Positions 1-7,273 of a DNA stretch of 46,433 nucleotides are shown one piece after another. The translations under genes and the position numbers were made by a program. The stretch is taken from positions 1-46,433 of the forward strand of contig CABPYL010000022.1 of NCBI GenBank assembly GCA_902461565.1, written 5' to 3'. The stretch's first letter is position 1. Each line of letters starts with the position of its first letter. Origin of the DNA: an uncultured Porphyromonadaceae bacterium. GTDB taxonomy: Bacteria; Bacteroidota; Bacteroidia; Bacteroidales; Muribaculaceae. The notes beneath the pieces are model-generated. The model saw only the letters and a list, made by a program, of their open reading frames with translations. It searched no databases and was not told the DNA's origin.

Positions 1-71
1 AACTTGACCATCTCAAACAGCTCTTCCAATCCTTCAGGAAGGCACATCCATATTGTATCTGCGGTTTTCAT
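1..71 (-). CDS. Transposase N-terminal ORF, partial (left copy)
   Basis: The first 23 codons of an ORF that begins at base 71 and runs out of the window at base 1. The peptide starts MKTADTIW and includes LPEGLEELFEMV, which resembles the LPEG start of the separate N-terminal-region ORF of Bacteroidetes ISAon1-type elements. The identical frame occurs at 46363-46433. A TAAATTTG box lies immediately upstream of the ATG. Too little is present to show catalytic residues, and the family call rests on memory of the N-terminal motif. Confidence 0.6.
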   Translation of the reverse strand, partial: MKTADTIWMCLPEGLEELFEMVK

Positions 72-126
72 CCTGCAAATTTAACACTTTTCCCAAAATC
101 CATGCACCGGAATTTCGGCTTGAGCC
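1..126 (-). mobile_element. End of an insertion sequence (left copy)
   Basis: This stretch is an exact reverse complement of 46308-46433; identity stops at base 127. It contains the first 23 codons of a transposase ORF running off the window (71 to 1) and about 55 bases of outer IS end. The element's outer boundary is placed at 126/127 because that is where the two copies diverge. Family: probably an ISAon1-type (ISL3-like DDE) element, judged only from the short N-terminal peptide, so this is tentative. Confidence 0.8.
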
Positions 127-905
127 CTCTTATACAGCATTACGCCTATTGGGACCACTTCTTCGAAGACTGGAAGGGCGGCAGAAACAATTCTGTATAT
201 ATGCCCGAGCCGTGGTGGGGATGGTGTCTCGAAAACGGCGACTTACACAGCGTTACGCTGAATCATAACCCGGACAAGAGTAACAAACTACAGACACGCC
301 GATGCATTGGATGTGCTGCGGGGAACCTTGGCAAAAAATATTCCGCCTTAATGTTCGACGGGACACTGCGCAACCATCTTTACCAGACCGAAGACTGGCA
401 TTACCAACACCAATACAAACCGCTGATGTGTGCCATAGGAGCTGACGAAAATTTTATTGCAAAAGACACGAGACATCATTTGAGCATTGAACTTGCGCCT
501 TTCAATGATAATGAAGGTAATTCGGCATATAGTGCAGAGAAGAAGAAAGACGTGATTATCCAAAACACTTTGCTGTTTGCTGCCAAAGCTGCGCAACGCA
601 TAGTATCGCCCGGCAGAATGAGGTCTATGTTATCGCTGAACAATATTGTGTTTGTCGGTTCTACAATCCAAGCTATAGAAAAGTTCGCCGGCGCACACAT
701 TAATAAAGATGAAGATAATGATCTTGAAATAATAATGGAGAGTAAATCAAAAGAGATTCACACCTTTCGTCTCTTAAAAGAAAAATACCCCTATGTTTCG
801 GATGTATTGTTTGTTTGCATATCGGGAACACTCAATAGTCTGTCGAGACAACAATATATGAATGAAATAATCAATCAGATAAATAACGGAGTTAGAAAGC
901 AGTAA
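127..905 (+). pseudogene. 3' fragment of an unknown gene truncated by the IS
   Basis: An open frame of about 259 codons enters from the IS boundary and ends at TAA 903-905. An ATG at 102 would give a 267-aa protein, but its first eight residues are encoded by IS sequence, so the native 5' end is missing. The visible protein has an EPWWGW segment, a LNHNPDKS loop, SIELAPF and a later IVFVGST strand. That layout is loosely like the uracil-DNA-glycosylase fold (NPG-type loop followed by an ELFPYHS-type strand), but the resemblance is weak and no function is assigned. The region is more AT-rich than the core genes to its right. It may be expressed as an IS-started chimera or be dead. Confidence 0.6.
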
Positions 906-925
906 CATACAACAGAAAGCTGGAA

Positions 926-1303
926 TCACCAGCCATCGTCAAAACTGTCAAAGCCTGAGGATAGCGAATCTCCACCGCCGTACACGAACATATCGTCGCA
1001 CAGGTCGTCATACATATTCAACTCGCTCTCGAGACAATCCACATGATCTTCGAGAGCATCCAGTTCATCAATGATTTCATCGTAGCGGTCGGAATCAATA
1101 TCACAGTCGTCAAGCATGCTTTCAAGCTCGTCAATGCGGTCGGAGCCGCGTTGCCACTCGTCCATGCGGGCACCATACCCCTTGCTTCCGAAGTAATTTT
1201 CATTCTTATGCGACCACTGCGAAGAATTCTTTGGCTTGCCTGAAAACCAATTGCAAATCAAGTTAAACAGAGCGAACTCACCCATAAAAGACCAAAACGA
1301 CAT
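926..1303 (-). CDS. Small acidic protein with N-terminal hydrophobic segment
   Basis: A 125-aa protein of unknown function. The N-terminus (MSFWSFMGEFALFNLICNWF) is hydrophobic and aromatic and could be a membrane anchor. After a polar linker, residues about 45-105 are very rich in Asp and Glu in a heptad-like spacing (DELESML, DEIIDELDALEDHV, LESEL), predicting an acidic coiled coil. The tail is Gly/Ser/Asp-rich. It stands alone: the neighbouring fragment runs convergently and sdaA is about 180 bases upstream. A near-match to the -7 box (TTACTTTG, minus strand, about 1351-1358) lies roughly 50 bases before the ATG. I do not recognise a named family. Confidence 0.65.
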   Translation of the reverse strand: MSFWSFMGEFALFNLICNWFSGKPKNSSQWSHKNENYFGSKGYGARMDEWQRGSDRIDELESMLDDCDIDSDRYDEIIDELDALEDHVDCLESELNMYDDLCDDMFVYGGGDSLSSGFDSFDDGW

Positions 1304-1482
1304 AATACAGATACTTAAATTGTAACATGGAAAGCCACCATGACTTTCAACGGCAAAGTAAGTTCCGGCAAGTGCTTAAAACCTGCACATCTGCATTAAA
1401 CAATATAAATTTGCGACAAGATGCTGCAAATACACATTGCATACATAAATCTTAAACGCTGTTCTGGCTGCGCCGGGATAAA

Positions 1483-2697
1483 TCAGATACTGTCGAGCAT
1501 GTAGTCTTTTGCGAGGCCGCCGGTGCCGGTTTCTTTGTAGAGCGAAGGCAAGTCATGACCTGTTTCTTTCATCACCCTAATCAGCTTGTCGAAACTCACG
1601 CGATGCTGACCGTCGGAAAACGATGAATAGATGTTGGCGTCAAGCGCACGGGCTGCCGCATAAGCATTACGCTCGATACAGGGTATCTGCACAAGCCCGC
1701 AGACGGGGTCGCACGTCATTCCGAGATGATGTTCAAGTCCCATTTCGGCTGCATACTCGATCTGCGGGGGTGTTCCTCCGAAGAGCTGGGAGGCAGCTCC
1801 CGCTGCCATCGCGCATGCCACTCCGACTTCGCCCTGGCATCCGACCTCCGCACCCGAGATGCTTGCATTCTGCTTCACCACATTGCCAATCAGCGCTGCC
1901 GTGGCAAGGGCATGGTTTATCTCGGTTTGAGAAAAGTTGCGTGTTTTCCAAAGATGATAAAGAACGGCAGGCACCACACCGCAGCTGCCGCAGGTAGGAG
2001 CCGTAACTATGCATCCTCCGGAGGCATTTTCCTCGCTCACGGCAAGGGCATACGAAAATACGAGTCCGCGCGAACGCAAGTTGTCGCGATACCCTTCGGC
2101 TCGCATAAAATATGAACGTGCCTTACGGCGCAGGTTAAGCGGCCCGGGCAAACGGCCATCGGTAACTATACCTTTTTCTACCGCTGCTTTCATAGTCTCC
2201 CAGACTTGAGAAAGAAAGTCGTTGATACCGGGCCCTTCGCATTCCTCAACGTACTCCCAGTAGCAACGGCCGCTGCGCTCGCAATAGTCCATGATTTCCG
2301 TCATGGAGTTTTTGGAATAAACTTCCTCGGCCTCCTCCTCCTGCAGACCATCTCCGGCCAACGCTCCGCCGCCGACGGAGTAGACTGTCCATTCATCCTG
2401 TTTTTCTCCTTTATCATTTATCCATGCAAACGACATGCCGTTAGGATGAAAAGGCAAGAAAATTTCGGGCTTCCACACAATCTCCACCGCACGGTCATCC
2501 TGACCGAGGACATCGGTTATAGCCACATCGGTCATATGTCCCTTTCCTGTTGCAGCGAGACTACCATAAAGAGTCACTACAAAGGATCGTGCGTCTGAAT
2601 GCCTGTCAAGATAAATTTCGGCAGCTTTTTTAGGCCCCATAGTGTGACTTGAGGAGGGACCTTTGCCAATTCGGTAGAGTTCGCGTATCGATCTCAT
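1483..2697 (-). CDS. sdaA: L-serine dehydratase, iron-sulfur dependent, single chain
   Basis: L-serine ammonia-lyase converts serine to pyruvate and ammonia in the cytoplasm using a [4Fe-4S] cluster. The 404-aa chain carries the N-terminal (beta) domain with GPSSSHTMGP at residues 13-22 and the C-terminal (alpha) domain with APTCGSCG at 233-240. Cys287 (GAEVGCQGE), Cys329 and Cys340 (CDPVCG...PC) have the spacing of the three cluster ligands known from the E. coli enzyme (42 and 11 residues apart). Length is slightly below the roughly 450 aa of E. coli SdaA. The start at 2697 sits directly before the conserved substrate loop. It lies downstream of the tRNA-Gln terminator and is apparently monocistronic. 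Confidence 0.95.
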   Translation of the reverse strand: MRSIRELYRIGKGPSSSHTMGPKKAAEIYLDRHSDARSFVVTLYGSLAATGKGHMTDVAITDVLGQDDRAVEIVWKPEIFLPFHPNGMSFAWINDKGEKQDEWTVYSVGGGALAGDGLQEEEAEEVYSKNSMTEIMDYCERSGRCYWEYVEECEGPGINDFLSQVWETMKAAVEKGIVTDGRLPGPLNLRRKARSYFMRAEGYRDNLRSRGLVFSYALAVSEENASGGCIVTAPTCGSCGVVPAVLYHLWKTRNFSQTEINHALATAALIGNVVKQNASISGAEVGCQGEVGVACAMAAGAASQLFGGTPPQIEYAAEMGLEHHLGMTCDPVCGLVQIPCIERNAYAAARALDANIYSSFSDGQHRVSFDKLIRVMKETGHDLPSLYKETGTGGLAKDYMLDSI

Positions 2698-2735
2698 CAG
2701 ATAAAATTTAAAGAAGTCCGGGAAACAAATATTAT

Positions 2736-2767
2736 AAAAAGAGCCGGGTCAAACGACTCAGCTCTTT
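2736..2767 (-). terminator. Intrinsic terminator after tRNA-Gln
   Basis: Read on the minus strand, stems 2761-2767/2738-2744 and 2755-2759/2746-2750 close on an AAAC/GTTT loop and are followed by five T (2740-2736). It lies just downstream of the tRNA 3' end and upstream of sdaA, separating the two. Confidence 0.8.
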
Positions 2768-2774
2768 CTTTATG

Positions 2775-2845
2775 TTGCCTTGGAAGGATTCGAACCCTCA
2801 CAGGCGGAACCAGAATCCGACGTGCTACCATTACACCACAAGGCA
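2775..2845 (-). tRNA. tRNA-Gln (anticodon CTG)
   Basis: A 71-nt cloverleaf. The acceptor stem is TGCCTTG/CAAGGCA with discriminator A, and the D-arm is GTGT/GCAC. The anticodon loop TTCTGGT gives anticodon CTG, and the T-arm is GAGGG/CCTTC around TTCGAAT. No CCA is encoded. The first anticodon-stem pair (27-43) is a U-C mismatch. A terminator follows at once. Confidence 0.95.
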
Positions 2846-2940
2846 ATTTGTGATTGGGAGGCATCTCCCTCGGTTTTGCGGTGCAAAGTTACAGTGTTTT
2901 TTTGATTCCACCAAATTTTTTTGAGATATTTTTTCGAAAA

Positions 2941-2972
2941 TTTGTGCTTCTGCATCATTATTGCTAATTTTG
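2941..2972 (+). promoter_or_regulatory. Promoter of hisS
   Basis: TTTG at 2941-2944, a 20-base spacer and TAATTTTG at 2965-2972 match the Bacteroidetes -33/-7 consensus. Only four bases separate the -7 box from the hisS ATG, so the transcript may start at or very near the start codon. Confidence 0.75.
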
Positions 2973-2976
2973 TGGC

Positions 2977-4341
2977 ATGGCAACAAAACCCAATACTCCT
3001 AAAGGAACGCGCGATTTCGGACCCGTAGAAATGTCGCGCCGCAATTATATCTTTGACACCATCCGCGACGTTTTCAAGCTGTTCGGCTACCGTCAGATTG
3101 AGACACCGGCAATGGAGAACCTTTCCACGCTCATGGGCAAATACGGCGAGGAGGGCGACAAACTGCTGTTCAAAATCCTCAACTCCGGCGATTTCATGCA
3201 CGGCATCGACCCGGCCCAGTACGAGGGCGAACCCGCACGCCTGGCCGCCAAGCTCTGCGATCGCGGCATGCGCTACGACCTTACTGTGCCTTTCGCCCGC
3301 TTCGTAGTCCAGCACCGCGACGAACTGCAGCTGCCGTTCAAGCGCTATCAGATTCAGCCGGTATGGCGTGCCGACCGACCGCAAAAAGGCCGCTATCGCG
3401 AGTTTTACCAGTGCGACGCCGATGTGGTAGGGTCGGATTCACTGCTCAACGAGGTTGAACTGCTCCAGCTCATCGACGAGGTATTCCGCCGCCTGCACGT
3501 GCGCGTGGCCATAAAACTGAACAACCGCAAGATTCTTGCCGGTATCGCCGAGCTTATCGGCGCTCCGGACAAACTGATAGACATCACCGTAGCAATCGAC
3601 AAGATTGACAAGATAGGTCTGGAGAATGTAGAGGCCGAGCTTGCCGAACGTGGTCTGGAGCAGGCATCGATAGATGCGTTGCGTCCCATGCTGCAGATAG
3701 ACGGAACAACGTCCGAGCGTCTTGGACGCCTTGCCGAACTGCTTGCCGGCAGCGAAATCGGTCGCCGCGGCGTGGCCGAACTGCAATATGTGGTGGACAA
3801 CACCGATCTGCTCGGCCTTGACGCACGCCTCGACCTTGACGTATCGCTCGCACGCGGCCTCAACTACTATACCGGCACTATAATAGAAGTAAAAGCCCTC
3901 GATACAGAGATTGGCAGCATTACCGGCGGTGGCCGCTACGACAATCTGACGGGCATATTCGGTCTTCCCGGCATTTCCGGCGTGGGAATATCGTTCGGAG
4001 CCGACCGCATATACGACGTTCTGAACGCACTCAACCTATACCCCGAAGGCACCGGGATGGCAACGAAAGTGCTGTTTGCCAACTTCGGTGTTGCTCCCGC
4101 GGCCGAATCTCTGCGGCTTGTGAAAGAACTCCGCGCCAAAGGTATTCCCGCCGAGGTATACCCGGACTCAGCGAAGATGAAAAAGCAGATAAGCTATGCC
4201 AACGCGCTGAACGTTCCGTTCTTCGCCATGATTGGCGAGGACGAACTTGCAGCGGGCACTGTGGGCATTAAAAACATGACTACAGGCGAGCAGATATCCC
4301 TTCCGACAGCCGACATAGCAAATTTTTTTGAAAATAATTGA
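2977..4341 (+). CDS. hisS: Histidyl-tRNA synthetase
   Basis: A class II aminoacyl-tRNA synthetase that charges tRNA-His. The 454-aa length is normal. PKGTRDF at residues 8-14 is the conserved N-terminus, so the start at 2977 cannot move downstream. Motif 2 is seen in PVWRADRPQKGRYREF, the histidine-binding loop in ARGLNYYTGT, and motif 3 in GGGRYDNL followed by GISFGADRI. The C-terminal about 95 residues form the anticodon-binding domain. It is a single-gene unit with its own promoter, followed by the promoter of a non-coding RNA that overlaps its stop region. The near absence of a 5' leader is the only oddity. Confidence 0.97.
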   Translation: MATKPNTPKGTRDFGPVEMSRRNYIFDTIRDVFKLFGYRQIETPAMENLSTLMGKYGEEGDKLLFKILNSGDFMHGIDPAQYEGEPARLAAKLCDRGMRYDLTVPFARFVVQHRDELQLPFKRYQIQPVWRADRPQKGRYREFYQCDADVVGSDSLLNEVELLQLIDEVFRRLHVRVAIKLNNRKILAGIAELIGAPDKLIDITVAIDKIDKIGLENVEAELAERGLEQASIDALRPMLQIDGTTSERLGRLAELLAGSEIGRRGVAELQYVVDNTDLLGLDARLDLDVSLARGLNYYTGTIIEVKALDTEIGSITGGGRYDNLTGIFGLPGISGVGISFGADRIYDVLNALNLYPEGTGMATKVLFANFGVAPAAESLRLVKELRAKGIPAEVYPDSAKMKKQISYANALNVPFFAMIGEDELAAGTVGIKNMTTGEQISLPTADIANFFENN

Positions 4342-4348
4342 CAAAAAA

Positions 4349-4380
4349 TTTGGCCGTCCGAACAGGATGCCCTAAATTTG
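4349..4380 (+). promoter_or_regulatory. Promoter of the non-coding RNA
   Basis: TTTG at 4349-4352, exactly 20 bases of spacer and TAAATTTG at 4373-4380 form one of the best consensus promoters in the window. It starts 8 bases after the hisS stop codon. Expected transcription start is about 4385-4390. No protein-coding frame follows. Confidence 0.8.
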
Positions 4381-4386
4381 TGTTAT

Positions 4387-4658
4387 AAAACAAAAGGCAA
4401 GAGAGCCTGGTCCCAAAACAGATTTAACGACTACCACATCAAAGTAGATTGGGAAACTCTTCAAATCATTATGAAATACCGAGAACAAGCTTAGCCGGCT
4501 AATGGCGGGCCTCGACGTAGCGTTTCGGCGATACGTGCCTTTGTGCCGGAGGATTACAAAGGACGGCGAGCACTCAAACCTTGTTTTTATCGGAGTTTCA
4601 TCGCATCCTTTGGTGTGGCTCTTATATAGACGTCGGCTTCGGTCGACGTCTTTTTTTT
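4387..4658 (+). ncRNA. Structured non-coding RNA, possibly 6S-like
   Basis: About 270 nt between a consensus promoter and a strong terminator, with no credible coding frame. Nested long-range helices can be read directly: 4401-4407 with 4617-4623, 4413-4417 with 4609-4613, 4453-4459 with 4593-4599, and 4484-4489 with 4580-4585. Local hairpins lie at 4431-4447, 4515-4536 and 4538-4562 (7 bp, CCTTTGT/ACAAAGG). The result is a rod with internal bulges and terminal hairpins, the general architecture of 6S RNA, which mimics an open promoter and binds RNA polymerase. I see no signature of tmRNA, RNase P RNA or SRP RNA. The start is inferred from the promoter. Identity as 6S is a guess; existence as an RNA gene is well supported. 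Confidence 0.72.
4629..4658 (+). terminator. Terminator of the non-coding RNA
   Basis: A 9-bp stem (4629-4637 with 4642-4650) is closed by a cTTCGg tetraloop and followed by eight T (4651-4658). This is a textbook intrinsic terminator. Confidence 0.92.
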
Positions 4659-4736
4659 GTGCGTTGCCATAAATTTTCCGCGCATCAGGCGAACTTTTAG
4701 TACACGCCCGGCGTTGGAATTTAAATTCATCACATT

Positions 4737-5927
4737 ATGCAGAAAGTTAGTGTAGTTTTGGTCTGTACCCTGATATCCGCCGGAATTGTTCAGGCACAGA
4801 CACTTCAGGAAATAGGCGGCCGCATGGAAGCGATGACATGTTACGCCGACAGCGCCCGCTACGAGGTTTTTCTACCGAATCTTTCCGAGCCGGTAGTGTA
4901 CACTCTCGAACTTGAGAGTATGGCAACTCCGGCCGACAGCCTTGCTCCGTGCAGTTATTTTATCGGTTGGCAGCTTCCGGCTCCATCGGGAGTGTCAGAC
5001 GGTTTTCTGGCGTATTTCGACGGCACCCACTACCGCATGCGCGACAGCCGCCTGCAGGAATACCACCAGGAGGAAACTCCTGAGGTTTTCGCGCCCGGAG
5101 GAAACATTTCGCGAGGCGTGCAGATGCAGGCGCAATTTGTAGACTTACTGCCGCAGACCGTAGGACGCAGGTTCAAAGAAATGGCTGCAGACACCACATA
5201 CAAATATACGATTGAAAACGGCAGATACGTCGCCGGCAAACAATGTATTGTTGTAAAAGGTGTGCGTCGCTTCGCCGGTTTCGACGCCGCTGAATATACC
5301 TATGCCCTGGATGCCGCCACTCTGCAGCCAGTACAATATGAATTCGAGAACAACCCGGGTCAGTTGGGCGAACAAAGCATAACTGTAAATTTCGCCTATT
5401 CCTCCGCAGTGCCGACATGCCGTATCGACGAGGAAAGCGTCGTGGCACGCCGTCCGGAGGACTTCGGCAAATTCCGCGAAAGCACATTCTCGCTCGAGAA
5501 ACTCCCCGGCGGCCCCATGCCGCGCATAGCGGCGCGCACCACCACCGGCGAACGCTACGAGCACGAGCGCGGGAGTACCTTCGCAGCTCCCACCATCGTT
5601 GTTTTTGTCGATGCCGAGGTCGGAACCACCGCACAGCTTGTGGAAGATGTTCGCGGTGCTGTGGACATGCTGCCGCAGCAGACAGATATTGTGTGGGCTT
5701 TCCTTAATCACCGCGTCGAAGATGTGGAAGCCATCGTGCCCCGGCTGCGCCCCGGCGAGCATTTGCTCGTAAATGCCCGCGGTGCCGCCCGCGAGTGCGG
5801 AGTGGGCAGTATAACACCGGTAATTCTGTTCGCATCGCCTGCCGGCACCGTTACCAATTATATCGTGGGCTACAACAACGACATGCCTTCGGTTGTTATT
5901 CAATATGCCACAGAAGCAAACAATTAA
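4737..5927 (+). CDS. Secreted protein with redox-inactive thioredoxin-like C-terminus
   Basis: A 396-aa protein with a signal peptide (residues 1-20, ending VQAQ). Residues about 20-240 form a beta-rich domain (LEYNFAYS-type strands, repeated YTY/YEF) that recalls LolA-like or DUF-type periplasmic domains of Bacteroidetes, but I cannot name it. Residues about 260-390 look like a thioredoxin fold. They include PTIVVFVDAEVG where a redox CxxC would sit, GEHLLVNARGAARECGVGSITPVILF (given here only as positions about 340-366), and a cis-Pro before VILF. The CxxC motif is absent, so it is probably not a disulfide reductase. The thiol peroxidase gene starts 20 bases after its stop, suggesting co-transcription. 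Function unknown. Confidence 0.75.
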   Translation: MQKVSVVLVCTLISAGIVQAQTLQEIGGRMEAMTCYADSARYEVFLPNLSEPVVYTLELESMATPADSLAPCSYFIGWQLPAPSGVSDGFLAYFDGTHYRMRDSRLQEYHQEETPEVFAPGGNISRGVQMQAQFVDLLPQTVGRRFKEMAADTTYKYTIENGRYVAGKQCIVVKGVRRFAGFDAAEYTYALDAATLQPVQYEFENNPGQLGEQSITVNFAYSSAVPTCRIDEESVVARRPEDFGKFRESTFSLEKLPGGPMPRIAARTTTGERYEHERGSTFAAPTIVVFVDAEVGTTAQLVEDVRGAVDMLPQQTDIVWAFLNHRVEDVEAIVPRLRPGEHLLVNARGAARECGVGSITPVILFASPAGTVTNYIVGYNNDMPSVVIQYATEANN

Positions 5928-5947
5928 TATTTTAATCTACATACATA

Positions 5948-6448
5948 ATGCAGACAGTTTATTTCAAGGGTTCTCCCGTCCATACATACGGCGATATACC
6001 CGCCGTCGGCACCCAGGCTCCCGGCTTCGACCTCACATCCAAAGACCTCTCCGACGTGCGCCTCAGCGATTTCGAAGACAAACGCGTGGTACTCAATATT
6101 TTCCCCAGTCTCGACACCCCCGTGTGCGCCATGAGCGTGCGACGCTTCAACAAAGAGGCTGCAGATCTTAAAGATACGGCAGTTATCTGCATCTCCAAAG
6201 ACCTGCCCTTCGCCATGAACCGCTTCTGCGCCGCCGAAGGCATTGAAAACGTTACAGTAGCGTCGGCCTTCCGCTCGCCCGTGTTTGTCAAAAACTACGG
6301 ACTGGAGATGGTTGATGGTCCGCTGGCCGGACTGCTTGCGCGTGCGGTTATTGTAATAGACAAGGACGGCAAGGTTATTTTCTCCGACCTCGTTGACGAA
6401 ATCACCCACGAACCCGACTACGAAGGGGCCATATCGGTACTGAAATAA
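5948..6448 (+). CDS. tpx: Thiol peroxidase (atypical 2-Cys peroxiredoxin)
   Basis: Reduces hydrogen peroxide and alkyl hydroperoxides with electrons from thioredoxin. At 166 aa it matches the family length. The peroxidatic Cys lies in SLDTPVCAMSVRRFN (about residue 60) and the resolving Cys in NRFCAAEG (about residue 94), the Tpx arrangement. The N-terminal hairpin (VYFKGSPVHTYG) and GLLARAVIVIDKDGKV are also typical. There is no signal peptide, so it is cytoplasmic. It follows a secreted thioredoxin-like protein by 20 bases and is followed by a strong hairpin. It belongs with rubrerythrin and ferritin in this window's oxidative-stress gene set. Confidence 0.96.
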   Translation: MQTVYFKGSPVHTYGDIPAVGTQAPGFDLTSKDLSDVRLSDFEDKRVVLNIFPSLDTPVCAMSVRRFNKEAADLKDTAVICISKDLPFAMNRFCAAEGIENVTVASAFRSPVFVKNYGLEMVDGPLAGLLARAVIVIDKDGKVIFSDLVDEITHEPDYEGAISVLK

Positions 6449-6474
6449 GCATTTGTTAAATTAATAAAATATCA

Positions 6475-6510
6475 TGACTGCCGTTAAACCATCGTGTCTG
6501 ACGGCAGTCA
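6475..6510. terminator. Hairpin after tpx, probable transcript end
   Basis: A perfect 10-bp inverted repeat, TGACTGCCGT/ACGGCAGTCA, with a 16-base loop lies 26 bases after the tpx stop. The following sequence is A-rich rather than a T run, so it may stabilise a 3' end rather than terminate by itself. Confidence 0.5.
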
Positions 6511-6586
6511 AAAATTATGTAAGCGGCAAGAGAGCGCCGCAGCAGAATAAAAGCATAATTTACTACTGAATAAAAGCATTATCAAA

Positions 6587-7087
6587 ATGAAAAAGAAACT
6601 ATTAGCAGCCGCAATTCTTACCATCGCTTCCATACCTTGCGCCACCGTCTTCGCACAGCAGCCAACTTGCACAGAAAACACATGCACCACCGAAGCCTCC
6701 TGCCTCCAGCAGCCTAAAAAAGGTGCCTGCCCCTTCGACGGACTCAATCTTTCCGCCGAGCAGCAGACAAAACTTAAAACACTTGCAGACCAGCGCAAGG
6801 CCGACCGCGAAAAGGCAAAAGCCGACCGCAAACAGGAAAGGAAGGATCTCCGCGCCGAAATGAAAGGGCGCCGTGCCGAATACCTCGCCCAGGTGAAGGC
6901 TATTCTCACTCCTGAGCAGTATGTACAGTTCCTCGAGAACGAATACCTCAGCCGCGCCGGTTCTTTCCGACACAACGACAAAGTCGCATACCGCCACCAC
7001 GGCACGAAAAAAGATACAAAAGATATCCGCAAGGACTCCAAAGACCGCCGCAACAGCGGAAAGGCCTCCAAGAGCGACCGTAAATAA
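6587..7087 (+). CDS. Spy/CpxP-like periplasmic protein with LTxxQ motifs
   Basis: A 166-aa exported protein with signal peptide residues 1-23 (ending VFAQ). After a Cys-containing segment (four Cys between residues 28 and 49), a long basic helix begins with LSAEQQTKL, and a second motif ILTPEQYVQFLE follows about 50 residues later. These are the paired LTxxQ motifs of the Spy/CpxP chaperone family, which binds unfolded proteins in the periplasm. The C-terminal tail (about residues 125-166) is a low-complexity Lys/Arg/Asp/Ser tract, unlike E. coli Spy. Monocistronic, with a hairpin upstream and a terminator downstream. The start is fixed by the signal peptide. A repeated GAATAAAAGCAT element lies just upstream. 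Confidence 0.8.
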   Translation: MKKKLLAAAILTIASIPCATVFAQQPTCTENTCTTEASCLQQPKKGACPFDGLNLSAEQQTKLKTLADQRKADREKAKADRKQERKDLRAEMKGRRAEYLAQVKAILTPEQYVQFLENEYLSRAGSFRHNDKVAYRHHGTKKDTKDIRKDSKDRRNSGKASKSDRK

Positions 7088-7122
7088 TCTGCAATCATTA
7101 AGTATTGTTCTCCTCTCTCTCA

Positions 7123-7147
7123 GGCACGCCGCGGGCGTGCCTTTTTT
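7123..7147 (+). terminator. Terminator after the Spy-like gene
   Basis: A 7-bp GC stem (GGCACGC/GCGTGCC, 7123-7129 with 7135-7141) is followed by six T (7142-7147). Confidence 0.88.
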
Positions 7148-7237
7148 ATGCACCTGCGATATCTGACAAACAGTTATTTTTTGTTAAGGAGCACTATTAA
7201 GGGAATCGAAATATTTAAATATTTTTAGCAAAAGTGC

Positions 7238-7245
7238 TATCTTTG
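7238..7245 (+). promoter_or_regulatory. -7 box of the nqr operon promoter
   Basis: TATCTTTG matches TAnnTTTG and lies 28 bases before the nqrA ATG. The -33 position holds TTTA (about 7214-7217), one base from consensus. This is the only good promoter seen ahead of the six nqr genes. Confidence 0.65.
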
Positions 7246-7273
7246 CGCTGTTTAAGCATAACTTGATTATCAC

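Noticed and set aside
1406..1413. TAAATTTG on the plus strand, a possible antisense promoter towards sdaA
   Set aside because: No TTTG at the -33 position and no gene or hairpin-bounded RNA follows.
2770..3384. 204-aa frame antisense to hisS, running through tRNA-Gln
   Set aside because: It translates the tRNA and the complementary strand of a conserved gene; the tail is the typical tRNA-derived peptide.
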